Positions 40,165-55,100 of a stretch of 64,000 nt of DNA are shown here, one piece after another (the stretch's first letter is position 1; the number at the start of each line of letters is the position of its first letter). The notes below the pieces were generated by a model, which saw only the letters and a list, made by a program, of their open reading frames with translations, was not told the DNA's origin and did no database searches. A program made the position numbers and the translations under genes. This stretch comes from Spongilla lacustris (lineage: Eukaryota > Porifera > Demospongiae > Spongillida > Spongillidae): NCBI GenBank assembly GCA_949361645.1, contig OX442429.1:4443147-4507146 (forward strand). The letters run 5' to 3'.

Positions 40165-43100
40165 ATGGACGGGTAAGTCCTGAAAACACTATACCGTGTA
40201 TCGCCAAGCACTGAGCACGCGGTCTCAGTTTTCTCTCTTCCATTGTGCAGTTCGGAAATATCAGTGGTTGTGTTGGGTTACAAAGGCGTCGGAAAGTCCG
40301 CTTTTATTCAAGAGTGCCAGGTAAGTACCCCTTCTCACCACGTTCATCGGACCCAAGCCTAGCTGGCGCCCTTACTATTGTATACAGCGGGCCTCAGAGG
40401 ACTCTGAAGGAAGGAAACGAATCGAAATGTGCGGTAACAAGGTTGCAGTGAAGTTTGTAAGGACCTAAGTTTTATTGCATGAAGGTTTTTATGTGCGTGT
40501 GTATTAATGTTTTGCCTTCAACACTAAGGTGGAGGACCCCGAGCGACAGAGACTGGTCCATGCTCTGGCGACCATTGTTCTGTTTGACATCACAAATGAG
40601 GTAGGCCTATAGCTAGGCAGGCCATCCTGTATAGCGTTATGCATTCACATACGTATACATGTACTTCTTTGTGAACAAGTGTGTACGTGTACTGTGTATG
40701 CTGTGTGTGTGGGCATGTGTGTATGTGTGCTGTGTGTGCATGTGTGCTGTGTGTCCATGTGTGTGCATGTGTGCTGTGTGTGCATGTGTATGTGTTCTGT
40801 GTGTGCATGTGTGTATGTGTGCTGTGTATGTGTGCTCTGTGTGTGTATGTGTGTATGTGTGTGTCCATGTGTGTGCACATCTTTAGCTAGAAGGCCAACG
40901 CAGGGATGGGTCTCTAGTAATTAGTCATGTCATGTACATTGCTTGCATAGTTGGCATTACAGGTTACAATTCTCGTGACTCGTCACGTTTACACCTGCAG
41001 GCATCATTTGCAGAGCTGAAGAGCCTGCTGGACATGGCCCAACACATTGCCCCCGCTGCCTTTCCAGCTGTCCTGGGCGCGAAGGCTGATCTGAACGGTC
41101 AGCGCAAAGTTGACATTTCAGATGTTCTGGTAGGTTGAGTCTGGCCATGGGGGTGGAGGGAGTAGTTTACATGTACCTGTAGCAGCAGTGATGATTGGCC
41201 TCCAGTAGACATGGTCTGGTCTCCAGTTTAGGGCACTGGTCTGGTGTGGTTTGTGCGTCTCTAGTCTGGTGTAGTGTGGGCTTCCAGTATCTGCATACCC
41301 AGCCATTAGTAAATATATTGTAATGGGTACTCATCTGCCATCTGTTGAGGGTACTTGGGTGTTGGTAATCATTAATGGGCTCCTAACAAGTAGCTAAGAG
41401 ACCCCTTCCCCCTTTCCCCTTCCAGCATGATGCAAAGTATGGAAGTCTCAAGGCAATAGTAAATTACCTCCAAAAAATTCTCTACAAGACCCAAAACAAA
41501 AACAAAAAACACTCTGTACAAGCAATTTAAACAGTTAGCATTCACAATGTGCGATGATACTCCTGCACCAGTTTTCATGATATGTTCTTGTAAAGGTGTT
41601 GCCATACATGTACATGTACATACATTGTACGTCTCCTAAGGTGTGTGTAAAATGCGGTTTGTTCATTTTGTAAAGCTGGTGTAACGCGTGCAGTCTTTTC
41701 AGACACAGGCATCAGTAGTACAGTGTACTTCAAATGTGCTTGTAGCCACATGTACATGTATGTCTGGTTTGGTAGCCTGACTTGGACTCCACATCCAGTA
41801 ATATATTAGCTTTATCTCCTCCCAACAATCAGTGATCAATATGCCATAGAATACTGCATTTCACAATGAAATACAAGTATGTAGCTTTTAGAGGCTATTA
41901 CATGCATTAATCGAGGTGTGGCAGGGTACTCTAGTGAAATTGGACTTTAATTTTTTTTTTTGAACGCCCTTAAGATACATGTATGTGGCAGCAACATGTG
42001 ATTCAGAATGAGTTACATGAAGTTTGTCTATGTGATTCTTATTGGTGCCATTGTGACACCTATTGGTGCTATTGTGATACTTATTGGTGCCATTGTGACA
42101 CCTATTGGTGCTATTGTGACATCTAGTGGTGCCATTGTGACACCTATTGGTGCTATCGTGACATCTAGTGGTGCTGTTGTGACACCTATTGGTGCTATTG
42201 TGACACCTAATTACATGTAGTTGTAATGAAGTTGCCCTGATGTCTAGTGTGTGGTGTTGCCATGTACTCAGATGTGCTGCTATAATGGGGTCCTAAGTAC
42301 CGTCATAACTCCTGATGACTTATACTGGTACTGGCATTCCTACTACTGTACCACATCTTTATACATGTATATGTACATGCGAGACAGTTAATGAGAAAAT
42401 GGCTGCACTGTTTTTATTTTGAATTACGTGTTGGGTTTTATTTATTTTTACCTGGGATCTGCAACATCCTCAATGAAATAGTTTTTACATATTGAAAGCC
42501 AGACCACCCAATACAGACTGATCGGCCCTACATTTCAATGGAAGTGTTGTTTTGTAAGCTTGCAGTGGGAGTTGTTGCAACTTTCCAGGAGAAAACAAAG
42601 GCAATGCATTGAAATGTAACATGTATAGCTCCAGTATCTCATAACCCTGTGATGGGCATCAGTACCTCATAAACCTGTGGTGGGCATCTGTATCTCATAA
42701 CCCTGTGATGGGCATCAGTACCTCATAACCCTGTGATGGGCATCAGTACCTCATAACCCTGTGATGGGCATCAGTACCTCATAACCCTGTGGTGGGCATC
42801 AGTACCTCATAACCCTGTGGTGGGCATCAGTACCTCATAACCCTGTGGTGGGCATCAGTACCTCATAACCCTGTGGTGGGCATCAGTACCTCATAACCCT
42901 GTGGTGGGCATCAGTACCTCATAACCCTGTGGTGGGCATCAGTACCTCATAACCCTGTGGTGGGCATCAGTACCTCATAACCCTGTGGTGGGCATCAGTA
43001 CCTCATAACCTTGCGATGGCTCTGTGGTGGGCAGTCTGATTTTATTGAATATTTTTGTAGACTATTTTGCAAACACCTAGATAATTAATATACACATGTG

Positions 43101-46100
43101 CATGTAGTACCATCTTTTTCTCATGAACTTTCTCATACATGTAGGTACACTGTAAGACATAGCCAATATGTATTGGTAAGGTGTAGCCAATATGTAGATC
43201 TATGCCCACATGATGCCACATGATGTACCCCCACAAACAGCTGCATAGTAAACACCTTTGCAGCTACCCCTTACCAATACATATTGGCTACACCTTACCA
43301 ATACATATTGGCTACTCCTTACCAATACATATTGGCTACACCTTACCAATACATATTGGCTACTCCTTACCAATACATATTGGCTACACCTTACCAATAC
43401 ATATTGGCTACACCTTACCAATACATATTGGCTACTCCTTACCAATACATATTGGCTACACCTTACCAATACATATTGGCTACACCTTACCAATACATAT
43501 TGGCTACACCTTACCAATACATATTGGCTACACCTTACCAATACATATTGGCTACACCTTACCAATACATATTGGCTACACCTTACCAATACATATTGGC
43601 TACACCTTACCAATACATATTGGCTACTCCTTACCAATACATATTGGCTACACCTTACCAATACATATTGGCTACACCTTACCAATACATATTGGCTACT
43701 CCTTACCAATACATATTGGCTACACCTTACCAATACATATTGGCTACACCTTACCAATACATATTGGCTACACCTTACCAATACATATTGGCTACACCTT
43801 ACCAATACATATTGGCTACACCTTACCAATACATATTGGCTACACCTTACCAATACATATTGGCTACACCTTACCAATACATATTGGCTACACCTTACCA
43901 ATACATATTGGGTACATCATGTGGGGAGTACATAATGGGAGGTACACATGTACATGTACATCATGTGGTACATCATGTGGTACATCATGTGACACCATGC
44001 GGTACATCATGTGACATCATGTGGTACATCATGTGACATCATGTGACATCATGTGGTACATCATGTGACATGTGGTACATCATGTGACATCATGTGATAC
44101 ATCATGTGACATCATGTGGTACATCATGTGGTACATCATGTGGGTGCATGCTGTCCTTTATATGCATCCTACATTCTCTCCTCCCCAGGCCTTTTGCAAG
44201 ACCAGGCCTTGCCCAGTGCCCTATTATGAGGTCTCCAAATGTATTGATGGAAGTTGTGTTATGGCACTGAGGGAGATCCTGGCAAGGCCACTGATAAACG
44301 AGCATGTGGTATGTTATGGGACCAGAGCATGATGAAAATACAATGTATGGGAGTGTGTTAATCCAGAAGGTTTTAGTATGCTAGACAGTTAGGCACACAA
44401 ACTGCATGTACATGTATGACTTGATATTCTCTTATACATTGTATGTGTAGCTCAAGGCCACAACTGATCAAGAACTAACTGCTTTTGTGCACAAAGTAAG
44501 GTCCTATGTTCCTCATGTTGAGTACTATGTCCCTCATGTGCAGTACTATGTCCCTCATGTGCAGTACTATGTCCTTCATGTGCAGTACTATGTCCCTCAT
44601 GTGCAGTGCTATGTCCCTCATGTGCAGTACTATGTCCCTCATGTGCAGTACTATGTCCCTCATGTGCAGTACTATGTCCCTCATGTGCAGTACTATGTCC
44701 CTCTCATGTGCAGTACTATGTCCTTCATGTGCAGTACTATGTCCTTCATGTGCAGTACTATGTCCCTCATGTGCAGTACTACATGTATGTCCCTCATGTG
44801 CAGTACTATGTCCCTCATGTGCAGTACTATGTCCCTCATGTGCAGTACTATGTCCCTCATGTGCAGTACTATGTTCTTCATGTGCAGTGCTATGTCCTTC
44901 ATGTGCAGTACTATGTCCCTCATGTGCAGTACTATGTCCCTCATGTGCAGTACTATGTCCCTCATGTGCAGTACTATGTCCTTCATGTGCAGTGCTATGT
45001 CCCTTCAAAAAAAAAAGGAAGAAAAAACCCATGAACTGCCTGACCAGGACACACACACATGCTATGTGCTATGTCCTTCATGTGCTGTCTTTCATGGCCA
45101 TTGATGCCCTTTCCCCCCCCTCCCCCCTCCCCCCACCTCCTCTTTCTCTCCTCAGACAATGAGATGGGCCATATCTTGTAACAGCGGCAACATCCTCACC
45201 CACCTCAGGGGGCTGGGCTACACCGTCCCCATGGAGCTGATACAGGAGTGCTCCGAGGAGATGAGGGACTACTACTTTGGCGAGTACCCACTCCGGCTGG
45301 TACCCAAGTTCTTCCACCCCACGTTGCCAGACATCCCTGCTCCTAGCGATGACGAGGACGAGCTGTGCGAGAGGGACCAGCCAATGACGATGGTGGACCC
45401 TCGTCCGGTCCTGGAGGTGTCTGCTCTCTACTGCATGATGTGGAGGGACATCTCCCTGTCCTGTTTCCTTCCTTCCTTCCTGGACTCTGCAAGCCATTAC
45501 CCCATCGACCAGATTGTTCACATCAATCTTTCACACAACTGCCTGACCTCTGTACCACCTGCGCTGTTCCAGCTCCATAACCTCGAGTCCCTTGACATCT
45601 CCCACAATGACATTGGTGTTCTACCGGGCGTCGAGATGTGGGGCCACCGTATCAAGCTTGAGGTCTTGATAGCCTCTTACAACTTGCTCAGAGGAGATAG
45701 GCAGTTGTCACAGACATCTCTTCCAAGGCAGCAAGGGGGAAATGCGCTGATGTTCAGGTCCTTGTGGTTCTTGGACCTCAGTCGCAACAACCTGTCCTCC
45801 TTCCCCTACTGGATCTTTTGTTTTCCTGAGCTCAGCCATATTGACCTTCGATACAATGAACAGGTTTGTTCTGGAGCAACGTTTATGGCGTATAATTAGG
45901 CCTGGTGTATGTTTAAGTTGAGCCAGGTTGAGGATGGGGAGTGGTGAAACAAAGTAGCGTGCTTGTGCTTTTAGTTTCACACAGGCTATGTGGGTGTTTT
46001 TAAGTGTGGGGGGGGGGGTAAGTATATGAATATATAATGAGTGGGCATGGTAGATAGTGGTTGCGCACGCGAAAATGAACCGCTTGTTGAGTAGCTACTT

Positions 46101-49100
46101 AACGGTTCACACTTTTAATATCATCCGATTCCAGTTCTCTTTGGTTATGATGTACAACACGGTTAGTTACGGCTAATAATAATTTTCGGTAAAGTTGGGG
46201 GGGGGGGGGAGTTAATACCCCCCCCCCCCCCCCCCCCCGGTCCGCCGCCGCTGGTGTAACTAAATCATACTACAGGTACATGTACCTGTTCAGGATATAC
46301 ACATATACATGTACATGTAATATGATCACCAGTTGTAAGCATCAGTTTTTATTTATTTAAAGGGATAATTGTGAATACCATAAGATGATTTAAATCGTGG
46401 TGATAAATGGATAATATTTTGTGATCGTCACCACTTTGGTGAGGGGTAATTGGAGAAATTCTTATGCAACAATGGGAGTTAAGGCAGTGGGTTTGGTGTG
46501 GTTCACACCTGTGCAGTCACTAGTCTCGTACCTGGACCCTACGTAATGTAATGATGTCGTCGATTACAGTATGATGTCACGTAAACAACCAAGTCATGGG
46601 AAATGATTCTAGCACACTGGAATGTTGGTGCTCCAATGAGAATTGAGGGTTTGCATGGCATCCAACTGATTACATTCCATAAGGTGGCTTGATCCCCACT
46701 CATAATGATTTTTTTAGCCAGTCAGAGGTGGATTTAAAAATCGCTATTTTGCCTGCATTAGAATAGTTAATGGGGCACATTTATCCAAGCATGCAGGTAT
46801 GGTTATTAATTTCTGATTCAGCCAAATACTCAAAACTGATGGGACTTCGTGTACCTATAAAGAATTGTGATATGAGCAGAGGGATACAGCACTTGAAAAC
46901 TAAAATAGGAAATTGCATTGCATTCTGTCATGCCCAACAGTGAAGGAAGTGTTTCTAAAGGAATGTTGGTGTTTTCTATCAACCATGTAGCATAAAATAT
47001 TTACAAGTGGAAAATGAACTGGTGAAACATTAAAATTGCATGTAAAACTACAAAACTAGCATAATTATGGCACACTAAATATTAACTGAAGAGTACCCAA
47101 AGGTACCTACATGTATGATATGTGTGTACGTAACTATGTTACCACAGGCAACAGTATTTTAGTTATGGAAGTCTTTACCATCAACAGCATTACTCCCTCA
47201 GGATAAGCACAGATGGGCAGTTGAATAGTACTTCTTTTCTTTTCTAAGAATCATTGTTTTGCAGTGATTGTTAGCAAGGGTTCTGTAATAAAAGTACGTG
47301 TACACCTCACATGTATAGTCACCATTTATACAGAAATCCATAGGTAGAAGTGTTGATGTTGCACTGCGATCAAAATTTATTATTAAAATAAAATATCCAG
47401 TGTATGTATGCTTCAAAACGAAATCTTTAATTTTAGCAAACATTAATCAGGAAAAGCCTTCAAAGTTGGTTTTAGATCTACTTGTAGGACATTTACACAT
47501 CTAGGATCTAGGACGTGAGCCTGGATGTTAAGACCTCTTTACTGCCATATTGTAGACCTCTTTACTGCCATATTGTAGACCTCTTTACTGCCATATTGTA
47601 GACCTCTTTACTGCCATATTGTAGACCTCTTTACTGCCATATTGTAGACCTCTTTACTGCCATATTGTAGACCTCTTTACTGCCATATTGTAGACCTCTT
47701 TACTGCCATATTGTAGATCTCTTTACTGCCATATTGTAGACCTCTTTACTGCCATATTGTAGACCTCCTTACTGCCATATTGTAGACCTCTTTACTGCCA
47801 TATTGTAGACCTCTTTACTGCCATCTTTACTGCCATGTTGTAGACCTCTTTACTGCCATATTGTAGACCTCTTTACTGCCATATTGTAGACCTCTTTACT
47901 GCCATATTGTAGACCTCTTTACTGCCATATTGTAGACCTCTTTACTGCCATATTGTAGACCTCTTTACTGCCATATTGTAGACCTCTTTACTGCCATATT
48001 GTAGACCTCTTTACTGCCATATTGTAGACCTCCTTACGGCCGGATGTTAATCTCAGGTCCTTATCGAAATAATATGTGTATTTGCGCACGATGTATATTC
48101 ATTGTGTCACAAACGTTTCCATGCCAACATTCTCCCAGATTACCCACCTCCCAGTTGAGCTATCTCAACTCCAAAAACTGGACTCTGTCCTGCTGGAGGG
48201 ACTTCCCCTGCTAGACCCACCCATCACCATTGTCCAGCAGGGTCTGAAGTCCCTAAAGAAGTACCTGCACCTGAAGGCTACGCAGGGCTCCTCCCCCTGG
48301 CACACCTTACCTGTGATTGTTGTTGGACCTGAGGGTTCAGGGAAGACCACCCTCTTGGCCAAGCTGAGGGGGGAGGACGTAGCTGGGATAGAACCTACAT
48401 GTACCAAAGGCTTACAAGTGAGTGAGCCTACATCTCCATCCTACATCTCCCTCCATCCCTCCTACATCTCCTTCCATCCCTCATACATCTCCCTCCATCC
48501 CTCCTCCATCTCCCTCCATCCCTTCTACATCTCCCTCCATCCTCCTACATCTCCCTCCATCCCTCCTACATCTCCCTCCATCCCTCCTACATCTCCCTCC
48601 ATCCCTTCTACATCTCCCTCCATCCTCCTACATCTCCCTCCATCCCTCCTACATCTCCCTCCATCCTCCTACATCTCCCTCCATCCCTCCTACATCTCCC
48701 TCCATCCCTCCTACATGTACATCTCCTTCCATCCCTCCTACATCTCCCTCCATCCCTTCTACATCTCCCTCCATCCCTCCTACATCTCCCTCCATCCCTC
48801 CTACATGTACATCTCCTACCATCCCTCCTACATCTCCTTCCATCCCTTCTACATCTCCCTCCATCCCTCCTACATCTCCCTCCATCCCTCCTACATCTCC
48901 CTCCATCCCTCCTACATCTCCCTCCATCCCTCCTACATCTCCCTCCATCCCTTCTACATCTCCCTCCATCCTCCTACATCTCCCTCCATCCCTCCTACAT
49001 CTCCTTCCATCCCTTCTACATCTCCCTCCATCCCTCCTACATCTCCCTCCATCCCTCCTACATCTCCCTCCATCCCTCCTACATCTCCCTCCATCCCTCC

Positions 49101-50470
49101 TACATCTCCCTCCATCCCTTCTACATCTCCCTCCATCCCTCCTACATCCCTCCTACATCTCCCTCCATCCCTCCTACATCTCTCTCCATCCCTCCTACAT
49201 CTCCCTCCATCCCTCCTACATCTCCCTCCATCCCTCCTACATCTCCCTCCATCCCTCCTACATGTGCATGTACATATCATCCTCCTACAAAGTGCATGTA
49301 CATGTACATGTACACCATTTAAATGTTGTGCTAATGCCTTCTACATGTACATGATGTATCAAATAACACCTTCCACTGCCCTGTATATCATGGTTGATTC
49401 TTCCCCCTTTATTCACAATGCACCCATTTAATGCCCCCCCCTACCCCACCCCCTAGTTATATTGAAGTCCCTCCTTCTCCCCTTCATCCCTCATGCAGAT
49501 CACCGAGCTGAGATCCAAGAGTAATTTACTCACACGATCCAGGTCATGCACAGTAGACCTCTGGGACTTCCCTGGCGATCCCAAGTTCCGCTCCATCTAC
49601 TCCTGCTTCCCCTGCCACAAGTACCTCCACCTGCTGGTCCTCAGGCAGGGCACCCCTCACCCGGAGGTGGCCCACTGGCTCTCTGAGATCCACGCCATGT
49701 CCTCTGCCTCCAGGGCAAAGGTGCCCGTGGTGGTGGTATTCACGCACATGGACAGGCTCAAAGGCAGCCGATCCGATGAGTACAAGAGCGAGATGGAGAG
49801 GTACCTAGACGTGAAGGCCTCCAGCATTCAGACCTCCAGGCTGGATGAGGCCACCCTGAGCATGTCCATGCCGCCCCCGATCCAGCCTGTCCCTGTGGCC
49901 ACCCTCCACGGGGACCACCCGCGCGAGCAGGGTGCCCTGCTGGACAGGGGGCGTGAGCAGCAGCAGGAGGAGAGGGACACCTTCCTCCTGTCGGCGCTGT
50001 CCAACGTTGTGGAGCTGTTCTTTGTGAGTGGGACTACAGGGGATGCTGTGGCAAACGTGAAGAAGTACCTTTGCAACCTTGGGAAGGCAGCCATGAAGAC
50101 GTCGCAGAGCAATTTGGCTCCAAGCCTGCAGCTGATTGGTCGGGAGGTGCCGCAGGCGTACTTCAAGATGGAGCAGCTTGTTAGGGACATTAGGCTGAGG
50201 TATCGAGCCAGGGGAGAGGGGGTTGGGGCTAAGGTGAAACCTTTCTTCACTTTCTGGGAAGCCAAGAGGTTGCTGCAGGCTCAGCTTAATGATGCCAACA
50301 TCACTGACAGTGACTTCAAATGTGCACTCAAATTTCTGCATGAGGTATGTACATGTACTGTGTGTGTGCTGTACGTTACTGCCTGTTTGTGCCTGTACAT
50401 GTGTGTTTGTGTGTATGTGTGTTTGTGTATGTGTGTGACTGTGTTTCTGCATGTGTGTGTTGTGTGTACA

Positions 50471-50513
<43 letters not shown>

Positions 50514-52158
50514 ATGTGTTCTGTGTTACTGACAAGGTGGTGTGTGCTGGGATGGCTCGGATGATTTGTTTTAGTTGAAATATTTAGAACCTTTTTAGCC
50601 ATTTGAGGTGTAGTGATAGCACAAAAGAATTTTTTTTTCTTGTACATTGTAGAATAAAGAATGACAATAATTAATATAAATTGTTTGCTTTCTGTGAAGG
50701 CAGGCGTTGTGTACACCTACGAATGTCTGGATGGCTCCATGATTGTTGCCCTTGACCCAGAGCTTGTTGGCCAGCTCCTCTATCACACAGTCAGCACTGT
50801 CTATGGAAGGGATAAGGGGAGTGCCCCAATACGCCTTCTGTCCAATCACAGCCTCTGCCAGCTTTGGGGTGTGGCTACAATTCCACTGCCTCAGCACGAC
50901 ATGGAGGTGTCGTCCCAGCAGCTGCTAGAGTTCCTCACCAGTGTGGACATCTGTGCTCCCCTCCATTCTGGGGTTGCCATTTTTCCAATTGTAGCCCACC
51001 AATTTCCCTCGAAGCAGTTAGAACTGAACTTTAATCTTGTCTCAAGAAGAGTCTACCTTTTCAGCTACCTGCCTTCACTGTTCTTCCACCACCTCACCTC
51101 AAGGGTCGTCCTCTCTCTGAATGGCCCCATGTCGGCACTGTGTTCGACCACACCCACTGCTGACCCACCCTCTGCCGAGATTCTGAGGCTGTCCAACAAC
51201 TTCTCTCTGCAGATGTGGGTGAACGTCTTATTTCTAAAGAATAGTGATGGGTCTGCCATGATGATATGTGTGAGTAGAGGGAAGGAGGTGGGGCCTGAGG
51301 CCCTAACCTGCTATGGTAGGGTGGACGTGAAGCTATGTGCCTCACTATCATCATTGGAGGAGGCGCGGCTACTGGGACTGGTTACCTCTGTGATAGACAA
51401 CGTGAGTTGTGTACAGAGTGTATGTGTGAGATGGAAAATTTGAAATTTGATGCTTTTAGCTTTCAATAAACTAAATACGTACATGTACATGTGGTTTCTC
51501 TTTCTTCTGTCACTTCACTCTACATGTACTTCTCCCAATCACTCTCACAGCTTCTCGAGTCTAAGTATCCAGTAATTTACAAAGGTCCGCAGACGTTGGA
51601 GGTCTGTGTCCCGATCCTCTCTGATCCCACAAGCAGCTCTTTGTCTAGCGAAGACGCCTCTAAGCCCGGAGGCATCCCCATCATTGTCCTGCCCCAGAAG
51701 GCTCCCACACCTGCCACCTCCCCCAACACCAACGCCCTCCCGGTAGTGGGCAGCTACCTCAGCTCCACCACCAACGAGGGCTCCTGGGAGGTGCTCTCCA
51801 GAAGGAGCAGCTTCACTGCAAAGTTCACCGTGTATCAAGATGATGCAAACTCCACCCACAGCCTCGTGCCTGTGTGGGAGTGCATCCAGGAGGCCATGAG
51901 GACTCCAGTAACTCGATTCTGCAGTCGAAGGATCACATTCCAGGAGGTGATCCCAGACCTCCTGTATGCTGACCTCCCCAAGCAGTACATCTACCGTGGG
52001 ACACAGTCTGGTAACCTGTGCCTCCCGGATATGGAGGAGCAGGATGTGGTGTCCTCTGACGTGAGTGGCCTGCGCCTTAAGAAGTACTACACCATGGCAG
52101 AGGACGATGTCTACATGCACAGGTCTGCTGATGCCCAGAGAATGGTGAGCTTTTATGG

Positions 52159-52195
<37 letters not shown>

Positions 52196-55100
52196 ATGTA
52201 TGCGTGCGTTCATATACTGGTATGCATGTGTGTGTGTGTGTGTGTGTGTGTGCATACATGTAATGTATGCGTGCGTTCATAACTTGTATGCATGTGTGTG
52301 TGTGTGTGTGTGTGTGTGCATGCATGTATATGTACATGTATTGCGTATGTGTGTATTTGTGTATGTGTGTGTGCATGTACATGTATGTGTACATGTATGT
52401 TGGTATGTTTGAATGTGTGTATAGTGTTTGATTTGTGGCTTTTACCTTTATACTGTGTGTGTGCATCTGTTATAAAACATTGCCGTCCAGGCACCTACAT
52501 GTGCAATGGATGATCTGTTTTGTCAATGCTGTGAAAATGATAATAGTATGATTTTATCTATGGCATGTACATGTACATTGTACATGTATGCAATATAAAA
52601 ATGTTTGAATGTTAATAAAGATTCATCTTGGCATTGGATTACATAATACTTGGATACTACATGTATTCAATTTGTAACCTTCAGCTTGATTTTAGAGGCA
52701 TTTGATTCAGTCACCACTGAATATGCATGCATTGTATTTCCTTTATGTCCGCTCTGTTCAATATTGAGTAATAGCCATTTAAAGTACAGAATCCACATGT
52801 ACATGTAATATAATGTTCCATGTACAGTGTATGCACCCACTGTAAAGTGGCAATGTACATAGTTTACAAATCATATTTGTAAATGTTCTGTCTTCTCTGA
52901 ACAGTTTTGCCTGAAGGAGTTCCTAGCAGGTCCTAGGAATGACTTCAGGAAGCTACTGGAACTGAAATGTCCCTACCTGGTGTCCCCGGTGGGCATTAAT
53001 TTCTCCCCCCTGGTGCTAGCCCTGGAGGCTCCTCCTCACGGGACCCTCAGGAGCATGATCAGGAATGACCCAAAGAGCTTGGTGAACGACTTTGTGCACT
53101 GCATATCACTGCAGGTAGGCTGTGTGACCTCTGTGACCGCTGTACTGGTGTACCCTGATAGTACATGTATGTCCATGTCCATGTACATGTTACACTCCAG
53201 CTCCTAAGGATTTCATTTTACCACACCCCTCCCTCCTCCTCCCCCTCTCCTCTGCCTCCTCCCCAGGTCCTAGGTGCTCTACAGTACCTCCATGATCATG
53301 GCCTCCACTACCACTCCCTCACATCAGAGAACATCTTCATATGGTCACTTGACCCGTCAAGCATAAAACTGGGGGAGGCTGGTATCGTCCACAGAGCAGC
53401 AGACTGTATGGTAGGTGGAGGTGTGGTGGCATGTGTGTCATGGTTGTGAGGTGGCATGTGTGTTATGGTTGTGTGGTGGCATGTGTGCTATGGTTGTGCG
53501 GTGGCATGTGTGCTATGGTTGTGAGGTGGCATGTGTGTTATGGTTGTGTGGTGGCATGTGTGCTATGGCTGTGTGGAGGCATGTGTGCTATGGTTGTGTG
53601 GTGGCATGTGTGCTATGGCTGTGTGGTGGCATGTGTGCTATGATTGTGTGGTGGCATGTGTGTTATGGTTGTGTGGAGGCATGTTGTGTGGTACATGTAC
53701 TATCTACATTTATAGCTGGGGTAATGTGTACTATGGCATTATGAGCCACTTAGCTGAGCCAACCTTTGTGCTATGTAGTTGCCCTATACCTGGAACATTG
53801 TTTACTTAATGCCTACTTTGCAGCTTTGTTCGTATCTCAATATGATTGAGGACAAAACACTTAGGAAGTCTGTTGGAAATCAGGTATTCACCAATGGTCC
53901 AGGCATATGTTTAATATAATACAACACACTTTGCTTCATTTTCATTCCCTTCCTCCCCCTGCAGATAGATTTCATCTTGCTCGGGTGCCTGGAGTACGAG
54001 ATGGCCACTGGAATGAGACCCTTTGAAGATGTGTATGACATCGACGTCCTCATCATAGCCATCCTCCACAACAAGCTCAAGATCAACATTGAGGCCCACC
54101 TCACCGTCCAAAGCCAGCAGCTGAACAAGGTCTCTCACATCACAGGGTGCCACCGAATGTGCCTCCAGTCCATTGCCAACGAGTGTCTCTACGATCCCCC
54201 TCGTGACCCCACCTCCCTCACCGTCCTGGGGGCTCGGTTCTCTCTGTGTGCCGGGAACAGCTCCTGGGTGCCCATGAGGATGTTGGTGAATGTGGAGTGT
54301 CTGGTGTGCTCCGAGGATGCCACCTTGGTCTACTGGTCGTCCGGTTCCCGTGGACTTGTTACAGGAGTACTGGAACCCAGAACCGGAGACATGAAAACCA
54401 GCCTTCTTCAGGAGGCTCCAACTCCAGAGTCTGGTCTGTTTGCCCACAAGCGGGGGAAGCCTATCCCTATAGCTGTAGGGCACACTACGGCCTTGGACAT
54501 GGTCTATGCCACTCAGCAGCTCTGGGTGGGCACAGAGAATGGTCTCATGGGGTCAGTGTACGTGTTCAACCTCCCGGACATGCGGCTGCACCACCACCTC
54601 CACCTGCAAGATGCCGTGCTCTCCATGTGTGCCCTCAACGGCTGTGGCATCTATTATGGTGGGGACGAGATGAAGTATCGCGTCCTCCTCGGGCTGGCCA
54701 ACGGTACCATCATCTTGTTCTTCGGGATCAATCGGGGGAAGGTGGTCCCGAACCCCCTCCAGGGACCCAAGCTGCAGACTGTGACTACTGGACGCAAGCC
54801 TTGTCTGAACATGTGCCCCACCAGCAATGGGTACATTTGGTGTAGCTGCGGGGACTCCCTGGAGCTGCTGGACATTGTGAGCCTCAAGTCCCTCCGGAGG
54901 CTGGATGCCCTGGTGGTCGCCACGGGGGGCAGTGAGACCCCCAGGGGGCTGCGTCGCGGGGAAGTGATCATGTTGATGGCCACCAATGCGCTGGGGGTGT
55001 GGACCGTGACCAGACGGAGCACTTTGCTGAGGCTGTGGGATGCTGTGACTGGAGCCATGAAGGCCAGCTACAACGTCAGGTGAGTGCGGTGATGTATTGT

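Noticed and set aside
43200..44036. Open frames of 225-264 codons on both strands
   Set aside because: They are translations of a 24-bp repeat whose length is divisible by three; no start, splice or domain support.
44475..45162. About 200-codon Cys/Met/Ser-rich readings on both strands
   Set aside because: They arise from a 21-bp repeat in ROCO intron 7.
42630..49266. Long regular repeats resembling a CRISPR array
   Set aside because: Units are contiguous without unique spacers, they sit in introns of an animal gene, and no cas-like genes are present.
48076..49431. 451-codon reading through the exon at 48139 and the following array
   Set aside because: The exon ends at a good donor (CAA|GTGAGT) and Roc continues at 49499. 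The rest is a 21-bp intronic repeat.
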